Shown here: one piece after another, positions 55,540 through 64,000 of the stretch
How the letters are laid out: each line of letters opens with the position of its first letter
Position numbering within the stretch: the first letter of the stretch is position 1
Assembly (NCBI GenBank): GCA_030407315.1
Contig: JALQPE010002551.1
Span: 1 to 64,000 of the forward strand
Reading direction: 5' to 3'
From: Asparagopsis taxiformis
Taxonomy: Eukaryota > Rhodophyta > Florideophyceae > Bonnemaisoniales > Bonnemaisoniaceae
Length of the DNA stretch: 64,000 bases
Notes under the pieces: model-generated
Told to the model about the DNA's origin: nothing
Seen by the model: the letters and a program-made list of their open reading frames with translations, nothing else
The model's database searches: none
Translations under genes and position numbers: made by a program

Positions 55540-57970
55540 TTCCTCAGCCTTTGTCTGATCAACCAGAGTCACGAGAAAAGCGTTCATATCACTCACAGAA
55601 ACCATTGCGAAAAGTGCAACCTCCACCCAAGCCTACTTCGAAGCGCTTTCGCCATACGTCCCATACTTCAGATGTCGTAACCAAAGAAGGTGGCGCTCGA
55701 ATTCGCCTCTCGGAAGCGCATAATTCGCCAACGGTGCCCTCATCTTCGTCATTTCCTCCAGTGCACACAGCTAAAACACATCGCCAGCTTCCGTGAAATT
55801 TTTCCGAGCGCAGTTCTCAGGAGTCAACTTCTTCCGATGTTCGTGTTGTTGCTCAGGCCACCACCCGTCGCACCTCTGCAACAGCCACTCCTGCCCTTCC
55901 GCCTCGACCACCACTATTATCTGCTCAAGTATTGTCGACAGACACACTTAATCTCAATGACAGTCCTCGCATTCGCTCACCCGATCCTCTCCCCACTCCT
56001 TGCCAGCCCTTGCGTCTTCGTAATGCTTCAAGTGCGAGCCCAACTATTCCTCCACCTTCTACTCATCCGCCAGACACTTCTACCCCACACCAGCTCTTTC
56101 TTCGCGCATTCCAACACGTACATCAATTACAACAGATGACTCTGTGGACGATTGGGGCTAGGATGAACTGTCTGATGACTCTGAAATCGCACCAACCAAG
56201 TTTCCAGCGAAGGGAACTGCCGCTAGCCGAAGCGGATCTATTAGTCGTCTTCACGATCGCATATCACCACCGCAGAAAGCAACCTCTTCAAACAGTGTTA
56301 GGGATCACGGTCCACGCGATACAATTACTCTCACTGCATTTGACGAAGAGTTGGACCAGCACGCCAAATTAGGTGCATCAGATCTTCCTCTTGTGAGTAA
56401 TGTCATTGGTGTGTATGCAGATCCTGCTGCAGAAACAGACGATTGGGGGATGATTTTATCTTGGAACAGCGCCATTCTCCTTCTGGTGATTCTAGTGTGT
56501 ATACGAGTGAAGCACTTTCACCAACAGTCTTTGACAATGATGCACAGGCTAGCCTAGACGAGGATGATTCTGAACAAGTTTCCACTGAAAAACTCATTTC
56601 AGATACAAGCAGTAAGCGCAATTCCTTGGATAAACAGAAGGAAGCCGTCCGCAGCTCAACCCGCAAGAACGCTGAAACTTCTCCCCCGGTTACTACCTGC
56701 CGCTCTGCGAAAATTGCATCATCCCCCCGCCGCACTGAGCGAGTTGCGAAACGCCTGCAATTGAATGATAATGATGGTTCATCCAATGCCACGAATCGTG
56801 ACGACGATAGCAGTCTTACTGATTCTGACGAAGACGTTGATCGAACCAGTGCTGGAATAAAAGGATTAGGCTGCCGATACAACATGGCTAAGAGGGGACA
56901 CTATGTGAGGCTATATCATACAAACATAACGTTGGAAGCGATGCCAACCTTTCACAACATCATCAGGAAGAATTGAGCAGATCGCTGCTCAGATTGCCCG
57001 AGGAGGTTGGTCGAAAACGAGACACTGATAGGTCGTGGTATGAGGAAGGGCTCATGCCATTTATCGTTCTGCCAGTCATCTATGTCAAGCGGGCTGATAA
57101 TTCACCCGAACGCCCCATAGATTAGATGGATACTATGTGGATTAACATTGAACGTGTGGCTGCTTCGGTTGGGAGAGGGATGGTGTCCGCTGGGAAAAAT
57201 TTTGGACGCAAACAACTTTCTACTGCTGGATTAACGTTGGAAAATACGTCATTGTCTCATTTCGACTGATGGTTGAGTACGGCGATGGATCAGAGCAATG
57301 AAGAACAATTTCAAGCACTACTTTTTGCAATGGGTAACACTGAGATGCTTGAACGGCAGACATACTTCCCAGCAGATAAAGAGGCGTTACTGCAAATGGC
57401 TTATCAAGCATTTCAGAGCCCTGATAAAGTGGTGAGGTTGATACCAATCAGTAATTATATGATGAGAGACGAAACTATTTGGAACACTGATGATGAGTGG
57501 CTGGGTGAGTTTGAATGGTGTAGGGAATCAATGCGCTCCAAAGAATCTAACGCTAAGAACCACTCCAAAGATATGCTGGTGCAGTCTGTCGCTGTTGACT
57601 GTTAGAGAGCTTGCTTGATGCTTGCAACAGGTCGAGCAATTCAGGACTCTACAGCAAGGTTACTATCAGACGGAAGTTCCTCGTATAGTGGAGACGGAAA
57701 TACGTCTACTGTCAACCGAAAATGGGCAAGTCAGTAGTACGCATGACAATTTGATCCACGCACCGTCAACATCACAGCTCGCAAGCGACTCATCGATACA
57801 GAAAGCGGCGCAGTTGTCTGCACTGTCGTCGGTTGGAGACCAAAGTGAATCAATCGCAAACATCCAATTCCAACTTTCAGGATTGAGATAAGCTAGTTGT
57901 AGAATTGCGGCAACTAATGGACTGGCTTAGAAAACTTGATGGATCAATTTACTATTGGCGTTTGGCAAAA
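55540..57970 (+). CDS. Possible multi-exon or decayed gene, unknown
   Basis: Successive plus-strand frames lack clean starts: about 55545-55796 (Pro/Ser/Lys-rich), 56443-56976 (acidic and Ser-rich, TDSDEDVDRTSAG), 57273-57605 (QALLFAMGNTEMLERQTYFPADKEALLQMAYQAF) and 57622-57891. TTCCTCAG before 55548 resembles a 3' splice site. The segments could be exons of a disordered nuclear-type protein or a frameshifted pseudogene. No family was recognised. Coordinates mark the region, not an exact CDS. Confidence 0.3.
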
Positions 57971-58370
57971 GTTGAGGAACAAAGAATGAAGTGAGCCGAT
58001 TGAACTTTTACGTAGATTGTTTATCGTATGTACAATTGTAAACGCACAACAGTTCCGCTCTGAGATGACAAAGTTGCCTCCTCACGGCGGATGTCGCTCC
58101 CCACGCGCCGTGATTTACATAAATTTACTTTGCACACAGACGTCTGTTTTGGAGGAGTCAACACGCCACGCCGACAAGCAAAGATGCATCTTTGGACTGA
58201 TGTTCGAGGATCATGATCCTCGAACACTCGTGGGCGACGGCTGGACGCGATTGAGAAACGTCTGCTTCAGTTTCCTCATCCGAAACAGAGGGCAATAGCA
58301 ATGGAGATGGCGAAGCAGAAGCAATTCCGGTCGGGCCCAAAATGGAGTGGGCGACACTGAAGCCGAAACA
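57971..58370. other. Spacer, no gene seen
   Basis: About 400 bp between the unclear plus-strand frames and the minus-strand Ser/Thr/Pro-rich gene. A short palindrome GAGGATCATGATCCTC lies at 58205-58220. Confidence 0.4.
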
Positions 58371-58373
58371 TTG

Positions 58374-59750
58374 TCAGTGGGCGCCGGTGAAATTATAGAG
58401 GCAGAAGGCGTCGCCGATGCTAGTGCCACTGTTATGCCTGCAGATACTGACGGTTGCTGCACGATTGGAGACAAAGTCGGAGACGCGGATACTGTCCGGA
58501 ATTGACTTGCCACGAGAATTGCGCTTTGAGAAGGCTGTGCCAATGGTTTCGCCAGGTATAAAACTTGATGGTGTATCACTCTGTAACGTAATGGTTATAC
58601 CAGTTGACGGTGACGGTGGCGGGGTGTTCGACGCTGTTGGTGACGATGATGTACTTGGAAGCGGAGAACTGGTTGGTGCCGCAGAATTTGAAGAACTAGC
58701 AGACGGCGTTTGCGTTGATGATTTACTCGCCTGTGGAGAACTAGTAAGTGTCGCAGAAGAAGAAGAGCTTGCAGATGGCATCGGCGTAGATGATGTAATT
58801 GCTCGTGGAGAGCTAGTGGGCGCCGCAGAGGACGAAGAACTGGCAGATGGCGTCGGCGTTGATGACGTACTCGCTCTTGGAGAACTAGTCGGTTCTGCAG
58901 AAGACGAAGAACTGGCAGACATAGACGCAGATGGTGTTGTGCTCAGAACTGGAGATGGTGCATCACTCGGTGTGATTTGGCCAGATGACGAGGATGATGG
59001 CGTGACAGAAGTCGAGACGCTCGGATGAGGAGTGGGCGAAACGGGTCGAAGGGGCGTTGGTGTCACAGTCGGTTCAATTGACGCTGCTGACGAGCTCGGA
59101 GTCGGTGTCGATGTTGGCGTCGGTGCAGTAATTGACTTTGTCGGTGATGCAGAAGCTTGTACAGGCACTGGCATCGGCGTCTTTGTGGGCCCTCGGGGCG
59201 ATTCGCTTGGCGATAGCGTCGGCATTGCTGAGGCGCTAGGTGATGCGAGCTCGCTGGTCAAGCTACTCGGACTACCTGTCAATGATGGCGACGGAGAGAT
59301 ACTCGGCTGGAGAAATGAAATGGTACTAATATGGTCAGTTTGGTGTCTTGCAGGCCGATTGATGTTGGAAAGTTGAACGCGGTGCGGGAATCGAACGTAC
59401 TGTTACTGACGCCGAGTCAGAAGGCCTCGGGATATCGTTGAAAAAGTTTTGCACATCCACATCGACTCTGTAATTGCATGTGGATTCGGCTCTGACGGCA
59501 ATCATATAGCGAATGTTACCGTCCAAATTGAGGTTGAGAATGACAGGCCTGGTTTCGATAAAGGTGCGAACTACTTGGAGAGATGTACTTTGGGATTCAT
59601 CCAAGAAGATAAATGTTTCATCTCTACCGAACGACGTTTGCCCGCAAGAACGAGCAGAATCTGCCACAGAAACCCTGTATTTCTTGCAAGAAAGTTGGGA
59701 CGACAGTGATTGGAAGACCGTCATCTTATCAAAGTCATCGCGAATGGAGC
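58374..59750 (-). CDS. Ser/Thr/Pro-rich protein, probably spliced
   Basis: Minus-strand frame 59724-59335 (FLDESQSTSLQVVRTFIETR, ILNLNLDGNIRYMIAVRAES) is followed, in another phase, by an open frame to 58374 with no ATG of its own, which suggests an intron around 59300-59380. The frame before 59724 is open back to TTTCAG, a plausible acceptor, so an upstream exon may exist. The second part is mucin-like, with at least three 24-residue (72-bp) repeats of the form PSASSSSSAAPTSSPRA. Such proteins are often extracellular or cell-wall linked. No signal peptide is visible. It may be cargo of the transposon. The opposite strand gives a long acidic frame that I regard as a shadow. Confidence 0.45.
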
Positions 59751-60189
59751 TCTGAAACTGGGCGAGACGAATACCTATGAGATTGGAAGATTATATAAGC
59801 CTCATTTCACCGCTATCGGTGCATGGGGGTGCTCAGAATTAGTGTGAAAGTCGACATGGCATGGCTGTACAGTCAATAGAAACACGGTGCATAATTAAAT
59901 TTTTGTAAAACATTATGTTAACTATGAGCTCGGAAATGATCATATTTTCTTGGTAACTACCAATAGGGTTGCTGCAGCGCTGGACGGTAGAATCACAAGC
60001 AGTGGAAACAGGCTGTCTGTACAAAATAGCAGAAAGGAAGAAACAGGCTGTCAAACAGCGGATCTGAGCAGGGCCGAACCATACATGGATTTTCAGTGGA
60101 ATTCCAGTCAATCATTATTTCATCGTCGTTGTCATTGGCTACAATTCAATCAACATTTTTCTGGGTCAATCAACATCTCAAAATTTGCC

Positions 60190-60235
60190 GATTCTGGTTT
60201 CGAAAGTACGTTCTGTTCATATCGAAACCAGTGTT
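60190..60235 (-). repeat. Right terminal inverted repeat
   Basis: Ends ...CCAGTGTT. On its inner side GGTTTCGA and TCGAAACC form an additional inverted repeat within the TIR. Confidence 0.92.
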
Positions 60236-60239
60236 CGCG
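60236..60239. repeat. Right 4-bp target-site duplication CGCG
   Basis: It is followed directly by TATGTACTATACC, the resumed gypsy integrase sequence. Confidence 0.85.
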
Positions 60240-61455
60240 TATGTACTATACCCTACGGAGGACGTACTACTGGCCCGCAATGGCCGCCGACATCCACGCA
60301 ACGGTACGAAACTGCGTTGGATGTGCGAAGAACCGCGTGAAGCTTCGCAAACGGACGAACCCGTTACGTTTATTTCCGGCTACGGAGCCGTTGCGAGACC
60401 TATGTATCGACATACTAGGTCCGCTTACGAAGACCACGCGTGGTAACCGATTTATCCTCGTAATAACGGACCGCTTCACGAAGCTGACTAGAGTCGTACC
60501 TCTACGAAATATCGATTCCGCCAACGTGGCGAGCGCGTTCGTCAACGCGTGGGTCTTCTCGTATGGACCCCCACGGACGCTCATAAGCGATAACGGAAAG
60601 CAGTTCGCTGCTAAGTTTTTCCAGCGCGTCTGCAACGAAATCGGCGTAACGAACGTCTTTACGTCGACGTACCACCCCCAAACGAACGGGCAGGTGGAGC
60701 GCTACAACAGGACGATCCTGGCGATGCTGCGCAATTACGTGAACAAAAACCAGAACGACTGGGATCGATACGCATCGGCGTTAACGTTTGCGTACAACAC
60801 GCATGTGCATTCGAGCACGGGCACGACGCCCTTCGATTTGATTCTCACGAATCCACCGCCACCGTTGGCGCTACACACGTCGGTAACGAACCGCGAACTA
60901 CCCGACGGGGGAGGGCGAGCCACTTACGTTCGTGAGCTCGCCGCAACGATGGATAACGCGTATCGAACGCTGAAGGCCGCGCAGGCACGTTATAAACGAA
61001 ATTTCGACAAGCGAGTCCGTGTCTCGAATCGAAACATCCGCGCGGGAGAATACGTATTCATCGACCCGACGGACGGGACCACGAAGGGCACGAAGCTCGG
61101 CAACCACGCGTTGGGACCGTTCCGCGTACTACGTAACGACGTACGAACGTTCGTCATCCAACGAGGAGACGTAGTTGAACGTGTCAACTCGGACCGCGTT
61201 GCGTACGCGCCAACGCCGGCGAACGCGCCCCCACCGGAGCCATACGATGCCACCGAGGCAGACCTCGACAAGAACCGCGACGTTCCAGCGTATGTAGTAG
61301 ACGACCTACTCAACCACCGCGTGAACGAGGACGGAACGTTAGACTTCCTCGTGAAGTGGGTCGGGTATCGTAACCCTACGTGGGAACCCCGCCGGAACGT
61401 ATCTGAGGAGAGCGTCTCTCGATACTTCGCACGCGTGCGACGAGCAACAACGTGA
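60240..61455 (+). pseudogene. pol: Gypsy-1 integrase remainder and chromodomain
   Basis: It continues the integrase cut at 19099: CVGC zinc ligands, CIDILGP, SDNGKQF and GQVERYNRT of the catalytic core, the GPFRVLRNDVRTFVI barrel, and the chromodomain (FLVKWVGYRNPTWEP). The stop is at 61453-61455. It is nearly identical to gypsy-2 36418-37633 (E to K and G to V changes visible). The frame happens to stay open back to about 59950 across the transposon end, which gives a chimeric frame without biological support. Confidence 0.95.
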
Positions 61456-63396
61456 AAGGCCACGACGGCCCCCGAAAACGCACACGAGCGTCGGGCTAAG
61501 CGCACGCGTGCGCGATGTTGCACGATGCAACAAACGAAGGCGACGAGCCGCACGAACGAGAAGCGAAGGCACAACGAGTGGCCGGGACGTCCACCCTTGC
61601 GTTGGGGGCGGGGCGCGATGCGTGCTAGAGCCGTCGCTCTTTTCGTTTTCGACACCATACGTTGGTGGAGGCACGAGCGCCAACGAAAGATTGGACGACG
61701 AGTCCACGCGCGGACGATTCACACGATGTGAAGAGCCACGACTGGCTCGACAGTGTTGACCGTCCCACGGGCAAAGGTGACGACACCACGGGCCACGGAC
61801 GGACAACACGTCAGATTTTTCGCGCGAAAAATTATACGTGGGCCAGCGGGCCATGGACGCACGGTACGAAAAATCGGGCCGATTACAGTGCGCTAATCCG
61901 GCCAAATCTCGGGACGCGCGTGCCCCGAAAATTTCGTAATTTTGGCATGTCACGTGAGCCATCGTACGTCCCCGTGGACAGCCGCTGACAACGAGTCGCA
62001 TCGACCAACGAGGTCAACGCCAAACAGCTCGCGAGCTAACGGCTACGTGACGCCGGAAGGCGGAGAAACGACGTAGGACGGACGCGTCCCCAGCGAAGAT
62101 GGCAACGGCCTCATTACGAAACGTCCCGCACGAAGCGGAACGAAGCTATACGTTAGCTGACGAATTAGACCAACGGGTCTCAGCGCACGAAGCGCGCGAG
62201 TAAAGCGTGCGAACGACGAGCCAACGAGGCCGCGACGACGGACGGCGAACCGTATCGCCATCGTGAGGCACGACGCCGAACGCGGTAGCCACGTACGGCA
62301 ACCACGGAACGACACAACGGTGTCCTGCCACGCGGGCATAACGAACGACGCGCGAAAGCGAAAAGCTCGCCGGCTAGTCGAACGCACGTAACGAAACACG
62401 AATACGCAACGGCGTACAAGCTGGTAGCCAACGTAAACGGCACAGCTGAAGGCAACAAGCCGACGAAAAGTTGGCTCACGTAACAGCCTCAAACGCCCGC
62501 GGGCATGCGAAACGACTGCGTCAATCGCGTCCCCGTCGGGTTCGCAAGTCGAATAAACGGAATTACGCAACGGCGTAGAGGGCGAGCATTACGTATGCCC
62601 AGGTGCACGTCGCACCACATAACGAATGAGCTAACGAATCGCTCCTCGGACGCCGCGGCGAACGACGCCACCACACGAAGCGCAACGATTGCGCCACCGG
62701 CTAACGTGAAGCCGCGGGAACGTGAAGCGCGACGGCGCTAATGACGTCAACGGCTATACGACAAGCCAGGCCCGCCGGCCACCACGTCGTCAACGAAACC
62801 GCAACGTACGGCGACGAATTACTGCGTACACGCCACGGCGTAGAACTTCAAACCGACTCACACGCGCGTCGGTCTGACGTTCGACGAAATTTTCGCCCAG
62901 CTCATCGGAGCAAATTAAAATTGGCACCGACGTCTACGCGCTAAGGAGCTCGAATGCTCAACGAAATTCGACACCCGACGGGGTTATCCGGACGAGAAAC
63001 GACGGCGGAAACGATTCCTGAGTTAGTTACTAAATGATACGCACGCCGACGGGCTCTAAGATCGAGGTTAACGTACCACTCGCAGTGAAAAGCCGCCGCT
63101 ACGCGCCGCCGCTTTGCCGAATAATTGCGTGTGTTACGAACCTGCCAACGGGCACTCGCCGCCGCGAACTCGAAGCACGGGCTACGTAAGCCATACGGCA
63201 CCCGACGGGGTAGACGCCACAACAAAAATTGTGGGGAGGGGCTTAACGCTAAACCCCTCCTCTGCTGCAGACGACCTGCCAAACGCAAATTACGAAGCTC
63301 AACGGAGCCATGCGATTACGCAAAGAAACAAGACGAAGTTTACGAAGCAATACGATGCTAGAGCCAACGTGGCCTACGAACTAACCTAGGAACGAC
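61456..63396 (+). other. Gypsy-1 non-coding 3' region
   Basis: It aligns with gypsy-2 37634-39880 but has a single copy of the 350-bp unit, and an extra segment of about 50 bp near 63110-63160 (TTTGCCGAATAATTGCG...). It contains the conserved palindrome at 61814-61831. No gene. Confidence 0.75.
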
Positions 63397-64000
63397 CTAG
63401 TAGCGACGAGAACGCTTGCCCGCAGGGTCATACGGACCAGGGCCTTCGCCGCGGCTATCGTGGCTGCGGCTGCGAGTGGGCTGAACGAAGCCCGGCGCGT
63501 ACGGATCGACGGTCTGCGTGACCACGGGGGCTCGCTCGCGACGAGACGCGGGATCCCTAGCGTAAGGATCCGCAGTCCCGTGACTGCGCGTATCCGAAGG
63601 GCGCGCCGGAGCGGGGTCGCGTGGCAGGTACGCCGCTGCGTGACCATACCCGACGGGGTCACCGAAGCCGCCGCCACTCGCGTAACCGTAAGGTTCAGTA
63701 CGAACGCCAACGGGCGGCGCGTAACTACGAGTCGCCGCGGCGAGACGCTCCGAAATCGCGCGTTCCGTTGCCAAGCGGGCAGTCAGGTCCAACGTCTGGG
63801 CCCTGAACTCTTCGGCTGCGCGAGCCACGGACGAGATGAGGGAACGAATAACCCAGCCGTCCGCACGAGGCGGGGCGGACATCGACGTACCGAGAAGCCG
63901 ACGGGCATCCTCATCGGAGACGCGGTCGTCCAGGCTAACGAAGCGTGGCGCGCGCTCGGCCGGCGTGGCCACATTCGGATGACCGACCTGGGCAACGTTG
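63397..64000 (-). CDS. Antisense ORF of gypsy-1 (partial, runs off the window)
   Basis: About 200 codons, open to the window edge, ending KRSRRY like the gypsy-2 antisense protein at 39881-42109. Amino-acid differences seen are N to T, L to I and R to H, against about seven silent changes. The flanking non-coding sequence shows several indels over a similar length, while this frame shows none. Function unknown. Confidence 0.8.
   Translation of the reverse strand, partial: NVAQVGHPNVATPAERAPRFVSLDDRVSDEDARRLLGTSMSAPPRADGWVIRSLISSVARAAEEFRAQTLDLTARLATERAISERLAAATRSYAPPVGVRTEPYGYASGGGFGDPVGYGHAAAYLPRDPAPARPSDTRSHGTADPYARDPASRRERAPVVTQTVDPYAPGFVQPTRSRSHDSRGEGPGPYDPAGKRSRRY

Larger units (their letters stand above)
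19100..60235. mobile_element. Large TIR DNA transposon with ParB-methyltransferase and DUF7869-like genes
   Basis: Both borders are fixed by comparison with intact gypsy-2 integrase sequence: 4-bp CGCG duplication, TIRs matching at 43 of 46 positions and beginning AACACTG, and TTGATTGA iterons inside both ends. The span is 41,136 bp. Removing copia-1, gypsy-2 and copia-2 with one TSD copy each leaves about 14.8 kb. Coding content is a DUF7869-like putative transposase (19249-21477), a ParB-methyltransferase gene in four pieces (22585-51951), a deleted second DUF7869-like gene (53269-54350), and less clear genes to 59.7 kb. Which transposon superfamily this belongs to is not clear; the 4-bp TSD and AACACTG ends are not decisive. 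Confidence 0.88.

Noticed and set aside
58417..59376. Acidic Gly/Val/Asp-rich plus-strand frames
   Set aside because: They are the complement of the repetitive Ser/Thr/Pro-coding sequence. The minus-strand composition is more natural for a protein.
19100..60235. Maverick/Polinton, Helitron or Starship identity for the large element
   Set aside because: There is no protein-primed polymerase, capsid or retroviral-like integrase of its own, no Rep/helicase, and no tyrosine recombinase. TSD is 4 bp with 46-bp TIRs.
59950..61455. 501-aa frame joining transposon end and gypsy integrase as a host fusion gene
   Set aside because: It begins without an ATG and is open only by chance across the TIR junction at 60235.

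Overview
The window is eukaryotic DNA made almost entirely of nested transposable elements. Evidence for a eukaryote is LTR retrotransposons with target-site duplications, predicted introns, a tRNA-iMet half-molecule primer site and no operons. The host is not identified. A compact, intron-poor, retroelement-rich genome such as a red alga would fit, but that is a guess.

Layout. One Ty3/gypsy chromovirus-type element ('gypsy-1', + strand) underlies the whole window: gag fragment 1-967, gag end and pol 15471-19099, the rest of pol, 3' region and part of an antisense gene 60240-64000. It is split twice. Insertion one (about 968-15470) has ends sharing CTACGGTGTTG, subterminal arrays built on ACAGTAAA/TTTACTGT, a decayed gene resembling an Fe(II)/2OG dioxygenase (3443-5617), twelve copies of a 39-bp palindrome, foldback structures and satellites. 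Insertion two (19100-60235) is a very large TIR element: 43/46-bp matching TIRs, CGCG duplication on both sides, and TTGATTGA iterons inside both ends. It sits in the integrase zinc-finger coding region of gypsy-1.

The large TIR element is the most interesting object. With nested retroelements subtracted it is about 14.8 kb. It carries (i) a 742-aa protein with a DDD-like pattern resembling DUF7869, a transposase candidate, at its left end; (ii) a single about 1,010-codon reading frame joining a ParB-like domain to a DPPY-type amino-methyltransferase domain; (iii) a 104-bp near-perfect palindrome 50 bp upstream of that gene; (iv) an internally deleted relative of the DUF7869-like gene; and (v) cargo-like sequence including a Ser/Thr/Pro-rich gene. 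The ParB-methyltransferase gene is cut into four pieces by three recent retrotransposon insertions: copia-1 (22914-29431, TSD GGATT), gypsy-2 (29946-43366, TSD CAACT) and copia-2 (43723-50102, TSD GCCAT). Removing each insertion plus one TSD copy restores the reading frame exactly at all three joints.

The retroelements also hold unusual genes. Both copia elements carry, upstream of gag-pol, a conserved protein with two CX2CX12HX5H zinc fingers, whose ATG appears to be created by splicing of a 96-97-nt intron, and an antisense tRNA-like sequence in the leader. Both gypsy copies carry a long antisense ORF between pol and the 3' LTR; differences between the copies are mostly synonymous in the antisense frame. 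LTR pairs are nearly identical (no difference seen in copia-1, one each in copia-2 and gypsy-2), so the three insertions are young.
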